Shown here: positions 1 to 8,121 of the stretch, one piece after another
Position numbering within the stretch: the stretch's first letter is position 1
Layout of the letters: each line of letters opens with the position of its first letter
Source of the DNA: Streptantibioticus parmotrematis
Lineage (GTDB): Bacteria; Actinomycetota; Actinomycetes; Streptomycetales; Streptomycetaceae
DNA length: 64,000 nucleotides
Direction of reading: 5' to 3'
NCBI RefSeq assembly: GCF_019890615.1
Contig: NZ_JAINVZ010000011.1
Span: 62,001-126,000 of the forward strand
Notes under the pieces: model-generated
What the model was told of the DNA's origin: nothing
Databases searched by the model: none
What the model saw: the letters and a program-made list of their open reading frames with translations, nothing else
Program-made: the position numbers and the translations under genes

Positions 1-851
1 CGTTCACCGGTGCCCCGGCCACCGGCACCGCGGTGTTGCGGACCGCCGCCGACCACCTCACGCCGGCACTGATGGAGTTGGGCGGCAAGAACCCGCTGGT
101 CGTCTTCGACGACGCCGACCTCGACTCGGCGATCCCATGGATCGTCGAGGGCGGCTGGTTCAACCAGGGCGAGGCGTGCACGGCGGCCTCCCGGGTGCTG
201 GTGCAGTCGGGCGTCTACCCGCGGGTGGCCGAACGTGTCGGTGCCGCGGTGCGGCGGCTGAGGGTCGGGGACGGCGCGGACCCGGGTACGCACGTCGGTC
301 CGCTGGTCACCGCTCAGCAGCGGCGCCGGGTACTCGACTACCTCGACGTCGGTGTGGCCGAGGGCGCCACGATCGCGGCGCAGGCCGAACTGCCCGACGA
401 CCCGCGCCTGGCCGATGGCCACTACGTGCGTCCGACGCTGTTGACCGGGGTGCGCCCGGACATGCGCGTCGCGAAGGAGGAGATCTTCGGCCCGGTGGTC
501 GCCCTGATCCCGTTCGACGACGAGGACGAGGCGGTACGGATCGCCAACGACACCGAATTCGGTCTGGTTGCGGGCGTGTTCACCGCTGACGCCGAGCGTG
601 CGATGCGGGTGAGCCGGGCCATCGAGTGCGGAATGGTGTTCGTCAACCACTACCACCGCGCGTTCATCGGCACCCCCTTCGGTGGCATCGGCGCGAGTGG
701 TTACGGCCGCGAGCACGCACACGAGACGCTGCGCGAATTCGGCTACAGCAAGAGCCTGCGCATTCCCTCGGGCGCCGGCCCGATCCCCCGCTGGGCGCCA
801 TCAGTCGAGGTCAGCGACACCACTCGGGAGCGGACAGAGCAGACAGAGTGA
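1..851 (+). CDS. Aldehyde dehydrogenase, C-terminal part (cut by window start)
   Basis: The frame is open from base 3 and gives 282 residues before TGA at 849-851; the N-terminal cofactor-binding part lies outside the window. The family oxidises aldehydes to acids with NAD(P)+ in the cytosol. Visible landmarks are ELGGKNP with the general-base Glu, the catalytic Cys in NQGEACTAASR, KEEIFGPVV, and FGGIGASGYGREH near the C terminus, in the family's usual order. The substrate cannot be read from sequence. An amidohydrolase follows on the same strand after a repeat-filled 168-bp gap, so a joint catabolic role is possible. Confidence in the family is high. Confidence 0.93.
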   Translation, partial: FTGAPATGTAVLRTAADHLTPALMELGGKNPLVVFDDADLDSAIPWIVEGGWFNQGEACTAASRVLVQSGVYPRVAERVGAAVRRLRVGDGADPGTHVGPLVTAQQRRRVLDYLDVGVAEGATIAAQAELPDDPRLADGHYVRPTLLTGVRPDMRVAKEEIFGPVVALIPFDDEDEAVRIANDTEFGLVAGVFTADAERAMRVSRAIECGMVFVNHYHRAFIGTPFGGIGASGYGREHAHETLREFGYSKSLRIPSGAGPIPRWAPSVEVSDTTRERTEQTE

Positions 852-852
852 A

Positions 853-1006
853 CGGGCCGACGGGCCGACGGGCCGACGGGCCGACGGACTGCACGAGGCG
901 AGACCGAGTAGAGCGAACGGACCGGACGAAGCAAGCCGACCTACCCGACCGACCCGGCGCCTACCCGACCGAGCCGACCGAATCGACCGAGCCGACCGAA
1001 TCGACC
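853..1006. repeat. Short tandem repeats between aldehyde dehydrogenase and amidohydrolase genes
   Basis: Four perfect copies of the 8-mer CGGGCCGA occupy 853-884, starting 2 bases after the stop codon. A second array, two copies of the 18-mer GAGCCGACCGAATCGACC, lies at 971-1006 and ends just before the GGAG of the next gene. No gene is seen in this gap. Confidence 0.85.
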
Positions 1007-1019
1007 GAACGGAGCCCCG

Positions 1020-2042
1020 ATGACTGTTGACGGCTGGGTGAACGTACACGCCCACTTCACTCCCCCGATCACCGAGCAGGAACGCACCGCGCGATGGGAA
1101 GCCATGCGCGCGCAGCACTTCATGGCTCCGCGACCCCACCACTGGAGCCCGCGGGCCACGCTCGACTACATGGACCGCACCGGCATCGCGATGCAGATGC
1201 TGAGCAACATCCCCCGGAAACTGGAGGAGTTGAGGGCCTCGAACGACTACGGAGCACAGGTCGTCGCGGAGCACCCGAGCAGGTTCGGACTGCTCGCCGC
1301 CCTGCCCACCGACGACCCCGAGGCGGCTCTCGCCGAGATCGAACGGGCCGGTACGGACCTGCGAGCCGACGGGTACGCCGTGAGCGCCGCCTACAACGGC
1401 GTGTCCCTCGGGGACGAGCGCCTGGAGCCGGTGTGGGCCGAACTGGACCGGCGCCGAGCGGTCGTCTTCGCGCATCCCAATGCCTACGCACCGGCCCGCT
1501 CGTGGCATCCCATCCCGCTGGTGGAGGTCGCGTTCGAGACCGCACGCAGCGTCGTCGACATGCTGTACGCGGGTGTGTTCCGCCGTCATCCCCACGTGAC
1601 GCTGATCCTCGCGCATGCCGGTGGCGCTCTGCCCGCGCTGTCGGGGCGACTGGGACTCCTGGGTACCGAGGCCTGGGTGCCGAACCCCCAGCGGATCACC
1701 CGCGAGGAGATCCGGCGGCATCTGGGCCGCCTCTACCTCGACACGGCGGCCTCCGGCGCGGACTCCGCCCTCGCCCCCGCGCTCACGATGGTCCCGCGCG
1801 ACCACCTCGTCTACGGCGCCGACTGCGGAGTCCCTTGCAGCACGGAGGCGACGATGGCGGCCGACATCGAGGCCCTGCGGCACTCGGGAGTGCTGGTCGG
1901 CGACGAGGCCGACGAACTCGGGCGCCGGGCACTGGAGTTGTTTCCCTCAGCCGCCCAACGCGTCCGGCAGCAATCCGGCATCCGGCCGCCGGGCGCTACC
2001 GCCTCTACCGCCGCTACCGCTGCTCCCACTGCTCCTTGGTGA
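1020..2042 (+). CDS. Amidohydrolase family protein (ACMSD-like)
   Basis: Predicted metal-dependent amidohydrolase or decarboxylase of 340 residues. VNVHAHF near residue 10 gives the HxH metal ligands, HPN near 152 and AHAGGALP near 199 supply further His residues, and YGADCG near 268 holds the expected Asp. This set fits the amidohydrolase-2 group, which includes aminocarboxymuconate-semialdehyde and 6-methylsalicylate-type decarboxylases; the actual substrate is unknown. ATG follows GGAG by about 6 bases. The last 15 residues are a degenerate Ala/Thr run built from 9-bp units, and the 3' end overlaps the convergent acetyltransferase gene by 29 bp. Confidence 0.85.
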   Translation: MTVDGWVNVHAHFTPPITEQERTARWEAMRAQHFMAPRPHHWSPRATLDYMDRTGIAMQMLSNIPRKLEELRASNDYGAQVVAEHPSRFGLLAALPTDDPEAALAEIERAGTDLRADGYAVSAAYNGVSLGDERLEPVWAELDRRRAVVFAHPNAYAPARSWHPIPLVEVAFETARSVVDMLYAGVFRRHPHVTLILAHAGGALPALSGRLGLLGTEAWVPNPQRITREEIRRHLGRLYLDTAASGADSALAPALTMVPRDHLVYGADCGVPCSTEATMAADIEALRHSGVLVGDEADELGRRALELFPSAAQRVRQQSGIRPPGATASTAATAAPTAPW

Positions 2043-2571
2043 TCTCGCACCGGACGCCCCCGTGCTCGGAGCCCTCGACCCTCTCCATGTCGGGCGGCGT
2101 GGGAATGGTCTCCGTGTGCGTCATGCCGAGCTTCTTCATGACGTTGCGCGAACCCTGGTTCACGGTCATCGTCTCGGCCCACACCATGCGCACCCCGAGC
2201 TCCCTGAACGCCTTGGCCAGCAACGCCTCCGAGCCTTCCGTGGCATAGCCCTTGCCCCAGGCCGCCCGCCGCAACCGGTAGCCGAGTTCGACCTCGTCCA
2301 GCCGGTCCTCCGGGCGCAGGATGAACCAGCCGATGAACGCGCCGCCGTCCTTCTCCTCCGCGGCGAACAACCCGAGGCCGCCGCCCCACTTCTCGTAGCC
2401 GGCGAGGATGTTGGGCAGGTAGCGCTCGCGAACGGTCTCCGGCGCCGTGGCAACGCCACCGGTCAGGTAGCGCATCACCGCCGGGTCGCTGTCCAGCTCG
2501 ATCAGCAGGTCCGCGTCGTCGGTGGTGAAACGGCGCAGGGTCAGGCGCTCGGTCTCCAGGTATATGTGCAC
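2014..2571 (-). CDS. GNAT family N-acetyltransferase (RimJ/RimL-like)
   Basis: 185 residues. The opening LETERLTLRRFTTDDADLL and the acetyl-CoA loop region GYRLRRAAWGKGYATEG are typical of the RimJ/RimL-type GNAT group, which transfers acetyl from acetyl-CoA to an amine of a protein N terminus or small molecule. Length is normal. It is convergent with the amidohydrolase gene and overlaps it by 29 bp, so expression is independent. The acceptor substrate cannot be inferred. Confidence 0.88.
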   Translation of the reverse strand: MHIYLETERLTLRRFTTDDADLLIELDSDPAVMRYLTGGVATAPETVRERYLPNILAGYEKWGGGLGLFAAEEKDGGAFIGWFILRPEDRLDEVELGYRLRRAAWGKGYATEGSEALLAKAFRELGVRMVWAETMTVNQGSRNVMKKLGMTHTETIPTPPDMERVEGSEHGGVRCEITKEQWEQR

Positions 2572-2625
2572 CGGCCGATCATGTCCGAGGAACGACGGTC
2601 CGACGAATGGTTTTCCCGGGATCCC

Positions 2626-2673
2626 ATCGGCGCGTCCTGACCATGCCCTATCGGCGCGTCCTGACCATGCCGT
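2626..2673. repeat. 24-bp tandem duplication
   Basis: Two copies of a 24-bp unit starting ATCGGCGCGTCCTGACCATG lie in the 130-bp gap between the acetyltransferase start (2571) and the end of the reductase gene (2702). On the reductase strand the array begins about 30 bases past the stop codon. No gene is seen in the gap. Confidence 0.85.
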
Positions 2674-2701
2674 GGACCGCCGTCGTGCGGGCGCCGTCCG
2701 G

Positions 2702-3676
2702 TCAGGCGAGTGCGGCGGCGATCGCCTCGGCGGGAGTCGTGGTCGGCCGTCCGATCAGGCGCCGCAAGTCGCCGGAGTCGGTGAACAACTCACCTTCCTT
2801 CATGGCGAGTTCGGCGCCGACAAGAACCTCCGCCAGCTCGGCGGGCACCCCCGCGTCGGCCAGCGTCCGGGCGAACTCGTCGGCCGGGAGGTCGGTGTAC
2901 GTGATCCGCTTCCCGGTGGCGGCCGAGATCGCCGCGGCCAGCCCGGCCAGGGTGAACGCCTCGTCCGCGCCCAGTTCGTAGACGTTGCCGGCGTGGCCGC
3001 CGGTGGTCAGCACGGCCGCCGCGGCGTCGGCGTAGTCGGCGCGGGTCGCGGCACTGATCCTCCCCTGGCCGGCCGCCCCGACGAGGGCTCCGTTCCTGAG
3101 TATGTGCGGGAGTTGGGCGGTGTAGTTCTCCACGTACCAGCCGTTGCGCAGCATCACGCCGGGGACGCGTTCGCGCAGGTACTCCTCCGTTGCCCGGTGG
3201 GTGGCGGCGAGGGCCGTGCTGGACGTGTCCGCGCGCAGCATGCTCGTGTACGCCACGAGCGACGCGCCCGCCGCCACCGCGGCGTCGATGGCACGGCGGT
3301 GGTTGGCGACGCGCTCGTCGACAGTCGTCGTGGATATCAGCAGGACCTTGTCCGCACCCTCGAATGCGGCGGGGAGAGTGTCCGGCTCCGCGAAGTCCGC
3401 CCGGCGCACCACGACGCCGCGATCGGCGAGGTCCTCGATCCTGGTGACGTCACGGCTGGTCGCGACGATGCCGGAGGCCGGCACTCCGCGGGCCAGCAGC
3501 GCTTCGACGGTGAGCCTGCCCAGTTGTCCCGAGGCCGCGGTGACGACGATCGGCGCGGGAACCCCCGTGGGAACTGATGTGGGAACTGATGTGGAGGCCG
3601 ACGTGGGAACCGCAGTGGGAACTGACGGGGGAATCGACGTGGAAGCCGACGTGGGATTCGACATGGGATTCGACAT
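2702..3676 (-). CDS. NmrA/QorB-like NAD(P)H-dependent oxidoreductase
   Basis: 324 residues from the ATG at 3676, which follows AAAGGGG by 8 bases. The Rossmann loop TAASGQLGR sits near residue 50, followed by IVATSRDV, the ADKVLLIST strand and the YTSMLRADTS and RNGWYVENY segments typical of the QorB/NmrA atypical short-chain reductases. QorB-type proteins reduce quinones with NADPH. The HxlR gene upstream is divergent, the same arrangement as E. coli ytfG-ytfH, which supports the call. Oddity: residues 1-45 are a low-complexity Ser/Thr/Pro/Val stretch from a degenerate 12-bp tandem repeat. A second in-frame ATG lies at 3664. Confidence 0.85.
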   Translation of the reverse strand: MSNPMSNPTSASTSIPPSVPTAVPTSASTSVPTSVPTGVPAPIVVTAASGQLGRLTVEALLARGVPASGIVATSRDVTRIEDLADRGVVVRRADFAEPDTLPAAFEGADKVLLISTTTVDERVANHRRAIDAAVAAGASLVAYTSMLRADTSSTALAATHRATEEYLRERVPGVMLRNGWYVENYTAQLPHILRNGALVGAAGQGRISAATRADYADAAAAVLTTGGHAGNVYELGADEAFTLAGLAAAISAATGKRITYTDLPADEFARTLADAGVPAELAEVLVGAELAMKEGELFTDSGDLRRLIGRPTTTPAEAIAAALA

Positions 3677-3751
3677 GGGAACCGCCCCTTTCCGCCGCGG
3701 ACCTCCCGCGGCGCGAGACCCACGATGACCTGGCCGCTCTCCTTCAGTAAG

Positions 3752-3767
3752 TACCCACTTCCGGGTA
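3752..3767. promoter_or_regulatory. Putative HxlR operator between divergent genes
   Basis: TACCC-ACTTCC-GGGTA is a perfect 5-bp inverted repeat with a 6-bp spacer, located between the reductase start (3676) and the HxlR start (3805). Its placement in the shared promoter region suggests it is the binding site of the adjacent regulator; this is inference. Confidence 0.5.
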
Positions 3768-3804
3768 AGGTGGCCACCCTGACGAAAGCATCGAGGTGAG
3801 CTTC

Positions 3805-4206
3805 GTGGCGACCGGCCAGGATGTGACCGAGCCCATACCGTCATGGGACCCGTACGCGCGGGGCTGCCCCTCGCGTGACGTGCTGGACCAGATCGGCAGC
3901 AAGTGGGCGGTGCTCGTGCTGGGCGAACTCGGCAGGCACGGGGCGTGCCGGTTCACCCAACTGCGGCAGCGGCTGGCCGGGGTGAGCGAGAAGATGCTCA
4001 CGCAGACGCTGCGCACCCTCGAACGCGACGGCCTCGTCCTGCGGACGGTGTACCCGGAGGTGCCGATCCGCGTGGAGTACGCGTTGACGCCGCTCGGCGA
4101 GACGCTGCGCGGCCCCCTGAAGGCCCTCACGGAATGGTCGGTGCGGCACATCGAGGACGTCCTCGCCGCGCGCGAGGAGTACGACGAGCGGAACGCGAAG
4201 CGGTAG
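3805..4206 (+). CDS. HxlR family winged-helix regulator
   Basis: 133 residues. The family hallmark CPSRDVLDQIGSKWAVLVL, with the redox-capable Cys, is followed by GACRFTQLRQRLAGVSEKML and LTQTLRTLERDGLV, the winged-helix DNA-binding part. HxlR/QorR proteins repress a divergent oxidoreductase gene and respond to quinones or electrophiles. GTG at 3805 is preferred because GAGGTGAG ends 5 bases upstream; GTG at 3796 in the same frame is an alternative. The last 24 bases including the TAG stop are repeated directly after the gene. Confidence 0.88.
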   Translation: MATGQDVTEPIPSWDPYARGCPSRDVLDQIGSKWAVLVLGELGRHGACRFTQLRQRLAGVSEKMLTQTLRTLERDGLVLRTVYPEVPIRVEYALTPLGETLRGPLKALTEWSVRHIEDVLAAREEYDERNAKR

Positions 4207-4230
4207 GACGAGCGGAGCGCGAAGCGGTAG
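4183..4230. repeat. 24-bp tandem duplication of the hxlR 3' end including its stop codon
   Basis: The unit begins GACGAGCGGAACGCGAAGCG and ends GTAG; copy two (4207-4230) differs from copy one (4183-4206) by one base. The stop codon TAG is at the end of each copy, so the array is a duplication of the gene terminus. Confidence 0.9.
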
Positions 4231-4533
4231 TACGGCTGCCGCTCACCACGTGGCGCCATCGCTGGGTGCGCGAGAGCGGGGGCGACGCACGGCCCTCCCG
4301 ACGCGCAGCCACAAGCGGGCCCGGGGCCCGGCCGCGACCGGGCCCTGGGAGGCGGCCACAAAGGGCCCTGGGGACGACCACGAGCGGGCCCCGGGATCGG
4401 CCACGAGTGGGCTACGGCGGTCGGCCCCAGGGTTTCCCCACCGGGTGGAGGCGCGGCTCTCCCACCCAGGGTGGAGACGGAGTTCCACCCTGGCTCCACC
4501 CGTGGGTTGAAGTGCTGAGGCCGCTTCGAGCGG
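4231..4533. other. Non-coding gap with degenerate GC-rich repeats and CACCC/GGGTG palindromes
   Basis: No gene is supported. About 4300-4430 holds degenerate copies of GGCCACGAGCGGGCCC-like units. About 4438-4512 carries a run of CCACCGGGTGG, CCACCCAGGGTGG and TCCACCCTGGCTCCACCC, which are alternating inverted copies of CCACCC and GGGTGG. They could fold or serve as iterated protein sites upstream of the next gene. Confidence 0.5.
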
Positions 4534-5097
4534 ATGCTCTTACACATGACGACCACCGACTGGATCATCGACATCGCGCTCCTCCTCATCGTCTTCCGGC
4601 AGATGCGCGAGGAGCGGCTCACCGCCCGCACGATCCTGCTGCCCCTCGGCATCATCGGCTGGGCTGCCACTAACTACCTGCACCACATACCGACCGCGGG
4701 CAACGACCTCGTGCTGGCCATCGTGTTCGCCGGTATCGGCATCGCCTTCGGGCTCTTCGGCGGACTGCTCACCCACGTGCGGTACGCCGGTGGGCACGTG
4801 CGGATCAAGGCCTCCCTCAGCGCGGCCGCCCTGTGGGTGATCAGCATGGGGTTCCGGCTGGGCTTCGCCGTCTGGTCCTCGCACCCCTCCGGCGGCGCCC
4901 ACGTCGCCCACTTCTCCGCCGCGCACGACATCACCAGCAGCCAGGCGTGGGTGGTGGCCCTGATACTCATGGCCTTCGGCGAGGTCGTCGTCCGCCTCGG
5001 CACGATCGTCGTACGCGGTCAGCTCCTCCACGCCCGGGCCGACCGCGAGCAGACCGCCGCCCCCGCCCCGGCGCCCCGCCCCGGCGCGTACGTCTGA
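4534..5097 (+). CDS. Integral membrane protein of unknown function
   Basis: 187 residues with about five hydrophobic segments: IIDIALLLIVF, ILLPLGIIGWAATNYL, LVLAIVFAGIGIAFGLFGGLL, AALWVISMGFRLGFAVW and VVALILMAFGEVVVRLG. The C terminus is a short charged and Ala/Pro-rich tail. No enzymatic motif is seen. The ATG at 4546 is an alternative start; neither has a strong ribosome site. It stands alone between HxlR and a two-component system. Confidence 0.75.
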   Translation: MLLHMTTTDWIIDIALLLIVFRQMREERLTARTILLPLGIIGWAATNYLHHIPTAGNDLVLAIVFAGIGIAFGLFGGLLTHVRYAGGHVRIKASLSAAALWVISMGFRLGFAVWSSHPSGGAHVAHFSAAHDITSSQAWVVALILMAFGEVVVRLGTIVVRGQLLHARADREQTAAPAPAPRPGAYV

Positions 5098-5363
5098 CGA
5101 ACGGCGCGGCGCGGGCCGGTCCCCGACGGACCCGGACACGCCTCACCGCAGGTCCGGGCCCCCTGGGGCGCCCGGGCCTCGCGCCGTTCGCCAGGCGCCC
5201 GCGGCCGGGTACCGACGGGGTCCATCGTGAGGCGGGCGACGGTCGGCCGTGCGGCGGCGGCGTGTGCGTGTGCCGCACGTCCGCCCCGCACCCGGCGAGA
5301 ATGGCGACACCGGCACGGCGCCGGAGCATCCGCACCGGCGCCGACAGCGAAACGGAGCACGAC

Positions 5364-6626
5364 ATGAGCACATGGCTGGGGACCGGCCCGGCGCGGCGGC
5401 GGACGTTCGACCGCCGTGACCTCGTCGGCGCGACGGCCATGGTGATCTGCGTGGCGGTGTCGGTGATCGCCGCCCACGGGGTCGCCCTCAAGGTGACCGT
5501 CGGCGTCCTCGGGGCCCTCGCCGAGCTCGGGCTGTTGCTGAACCGCCGCTTCCTGCCGCCCCGCGTGGCCGTCCTCGGCGTGGCGCTGACCATCTGCACC
5601 GGTTACGCCATCACCCTCCTGGCGCCGAACGGGCTGGGCGAGGTCCCCGTGCTGGCCGGAGCCGCCGTCCTGCCGATGGCCGTCCCCGCCGGCCCGGTGC
5701 GCAACGCGTGCGTGGCCGTGGTCGCGGTCGCCTTCGGGGCCACGATCGCGGTGATCTCCCGCAGCCCGGCCGGGCTGCTGGCGGGCGTCGGCGCCTGGTT
5801 CATCTCCGACCGCTCCATAGAGCACGCCGCCCTGCAGGCCGAACGCGACCGGGCCGTCGCGCTGCTCGCCGAGGTCGAGGCGTCCCGGCAGGCGTTGCAG
5901 GAGGCCGCGGCCGTCGAGGAACGCGGCCGGATCGCCCGGGAGATGCACGACGTGCTGGCGCACAGCCTCGCCGGGCTGTCGGTGCAGTTGCAGGCGGTGC
6001 GGGTGATCGCCGCCCGGGAGGGCGCCCCGGCCGCGCTGACCGAGCCGCTCGACCGGGCCGCCGAGCTCGCCCGCGACGGCGTGCAGGAGGCACGGGCGGC
6101 GGTGGGCGCCCTGCGGGCCGCGCCGCTGCGCGGGGTGGACGATCTCGGCAGGCTGGTCGGGGGCTTCCCCAGTGAGGCACGGCTGCGGGTGACCGGCCGG
6201 GCGGGTCGGCTCGCGCCGGAGGCGGGCCACGCGATGTACCGGGCGGTGCAGGAGGCCATGACGAACGCGGCCCGCTACGCCACCGGCAGCCCCATCGAGG
6301 TCGACGTGGCATGGGAGGGCCGCACCGCGCGGGTCACCGTGCGGGACCACGGACTGCCCGCGGGTCGCGGTCCCTCGGGCGTGCAGGGCAGTGGTACGGG
6401 CCTGCGCAGCATGGCGGAGCGGATCGAGGCGGCCGGGGGTTCGCTGGACGCCGGTCCCGCGCCCGCGGGTCCGGGGTGGCGGATCGTGGTGGAGCTGCCG
6501 GTGGCGGAGGCGCCCGAGGACCGGGGTGCCGGTGCCGTGGGGGGAGCCGCCGCGGGCCGCACCACGGCGTCGGCCGGCGGAAGCACCACCCCGCGGGACC
6601 ACGGCGGCAAGGAGGCGGGGGCGTGA
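5364..6626 (+). CDS. NarL-type sensor histidine kinase
   Basis: 420 residues. Four to five membrane segments fill residues 20-150, then a short coil leads to the HisKA_3 dimerisation motif ERGRIAREMHDVLAHSLAG with phospho-acceptor His195. The C-terminal ATPase part shows EAMTNAARYA (N box) and SGTGLRSMAERIEAAGGSL (G box). ATG follows CGGAG by 7 bases. The response regulator starts about 50 bp downstream on the same strand, so the two form an operon. The stimulus is unknown; the sensor is membrane-embedded with no large extracellular domain. Confidence 0.93.
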   Translation: MSTWLGTGPARRRTFDRRDLVGATAMVICVAVSVIAAHGVALKVTVGVLGALAELGLLLNRRFLPPRVAVLGVALTICTGYAITLLAPNGLGEVPVLAGAAVLPMAVPAGPVRNACVAVVAVAFGATIAVISRSPAGLLAGVGAWFISDRSIEHAALQAERDRAVALLAEVEASRQALQEAAAVEERGRIAREMHDVLAHSLAGLSVQLQAVRVIAAREGAPAALTEPLDRAAELARDGVQEARAAVGALRAAPLRGVDDLGRLVGGFPSEARLRVTGRAGRLAPEAGHAMYRAVQEAMTNAARYATGSPIEVDVAWEGRTARVTVRDHGLPAGRGPSGVQGSGTGLRSMAERIEAAGGSLDAGPAPAGPGWRIVVELPVAEAPEDRGAGAVGGAAAGRTTASAGGSTTPRDHGGKEAGA

Positions 6627-6675
6627 GAGGATCGGCCCGCCGATGGGCGCCCAGGGCCTGCGGAAGGGCGGACGC

Positions 6676-7368
6676 GTGACGATTAGGGTGCTGGTCGCCG
6701 ACGACCAGGCGGTGGTACGGGACGGTGTCGTGCTGCTGCTGTCGTCCGCCGACGACATCGAGGTGGTCGGCCAGGCCGGTGACGGTCACGAGGCCGTGCG
6801 GCTCGCCGTCGAGCAGCGGCCCGACGTCGCGTTGATCGACCTGCGCATGCCCGGGCTCGACGGCGCGCAGGTGACGGCGGAGGTGCTCGGCGCGGACCTC
6901 GGCGCGCGGGTGCTGATCCTGACGACGTACGCGGACGACGACGCGGTGATACCCGCGCTGCGCGCCGGGGCGGTGGGCTACCTGACCAAGGACGTCACCG
7001 GTGAGGCGCTGCTGGCCGCGGTACGCGACGTGGCCGCCGACCGCACCGTCCTGGACCCGGCGGTCCAGCGCCGCCTGGTCCAGCTGGTCGTCAGCGAGCC
7101 CGAAGCGCGTCCCGCGACCCACGCCGCCGCCCCTTCCGCCCCCGTGCCTCCGCCCGAGGCCGAGGGCCTGACGCGGCGGGAGATCGACGTCGTACGACTC
7201 GTCGCGGGCGGCCTCAACAACCGCCAGGTCGCCCGGGAGTTGGTGGTCAGTCAGGCCACGGTGAAGACCCACCTCAACCACATCCTGGCCAAGCTGGCCC
7301 TGGAGGACCGGGGCGCGCTGATCGCCTGGGCCTGGCGATACGGCCTGGTCACGCCCACGGACCACTAG
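6676..7368 (+). CDS. NarL/FixJ family response regulator
   Basis: 230 residues from GTG 6676. Receiver domain at 1-120: ADD near residue 9, phospho-acceptor Asp55 in LIDLRMPG, Thr in ILTTYA and Lys in YLTKD. A Pro/Ala linker leads to a LuxR-type helix-turn-helix at about 165-225 (LTRREIDVVRLVAGGLNNRQVA). It is the partner of the upstream kinase. ATG 6643 in the same frame would add 11 residues and cannot be excluded. Confidence 0.92.
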   Translation: MTIRVLVADDQAVVRDGVVLLLSSADDIEVVGQAGDGHEAVRLAVEQRPDVALIDLRMPGLDGAQVTAEVLGADLGARVLILTTYADDDAVIPALRAGAVGYLTKDVTGEALLAAVRDVAADRTVLDPAVQRRLVQLVVSEPEARPATHAAAPSAPVPPPEAEGLTRREIDVVRLVAGGLNNRQVARELVVSQATVKTHLNHILAKLALEDRGALIAWAWRYGLVTPTDH

Positions 7369-7476
7369 CCACCGAGCCGATCACCACGGACGCCGGCGGC
7401 CCGGCCCCGCACCGCACCGCACGCGGCGACGCCCGGCCGGCGCCGCGTGAGGAGGCGACGCCCCGCCGTCATCCCC

Positions 7477-8121
7477 TCACGCCACCCCCAGGAACCGCAG
7501 CACCGCCAGGACTCTGCGGTGGTCGCCCTCCGCCTGCGGGAGGTCGAGCTTGGTGAGGATGCTGTTGATGTGCTTGGCCACCGCGCTCTCACTGACGACG
7601 AGTTGCTGGGCGATGCCGGCGTTGGAGCGGCCGCCCGCCATCAGTTCGAGTACCTCGCGTTCGCGTGGGGTCAGGCGGTCCAGCGGATCGCTGTGGCGGC
7701 GTACCAGGAGTTGGGAGACGACCTGCGGATCGAGCGCCGTGCCGCCCGCGGCCACCCGGCGCAGCGAGTCCGCGAACTCCTCGACGTCCGCGACCCGTTG
7801 CTTGAGGAGGTAGCCGATGCCGGAGGTGTTCGCCGACAGCAGGTCGGCCGCGTAGCGCTCCTCCACGTACTGCGACAGCAGCAGCACCGCCGTGTCCGGC
7901 CACTGCCGTCTGATCACGAGGGCGGCGCGCACGCCTTCGTCCGTGAAGCCCGGCGGCATGCGCACGTCCACCACGGCGATGTCCGGCCGGTGCTCCTCCA
8001 CCGCCGCGAGCAGCGCCTCGCCGTCGCCTACCTCGGCGGCCACCTCGAACCCGGCCATCTGGAGGACTTTCGCCACGCCGATCCTCAGCAGAACGGAATC
8101 CTCGGCGATCACGGCGCGCAC
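7477..8121 (-). CDS. NarL/FixJ family response regulator
   Basis: 214 residues. Receiver residues: AED near 7, phospho-acceptor Asp52 in VVDVRMPPG, LLLSQY and LLKQRV. The LuxR-type helix-turn-helix LTPREREVLELMAGGRSNAG occupies the C terminus. The GTG start at 8121 overlaps the end of the upstream kinase gene by 13 bp, implying translational coupling. The Lys-Gln in place of the more usual Lys-Asp or Lys-Asn after the conserved Lys occurs in this group. Confidence 0.93.
   Translation of the reverse strand: MRAVIAEDSVLLRIGVAKVLQMAGFEVAAEVGDGEALLAAVEEHRPDIAVVDVRMPPGFTDEGVRAALVIRRQWPDTAVLLLSQYVEERYAADLLSANTSGIGYLLKQRVADVEEFADSLRRVAAGGTALDPQVVSQLLVRRHSDPLDRLTPREREVLELMAGGRSNAGIAQQLVVSESAVAKHINSILTKLDLPQAEGDHRRVLAVLRFLGVA

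Noticed and set aside
4207-4533. Small gene between hxlR and the membrane protein
   Set aside because: Open frames here are built from repeats and palindromes with no ribosome site or conserved-looking sequence.
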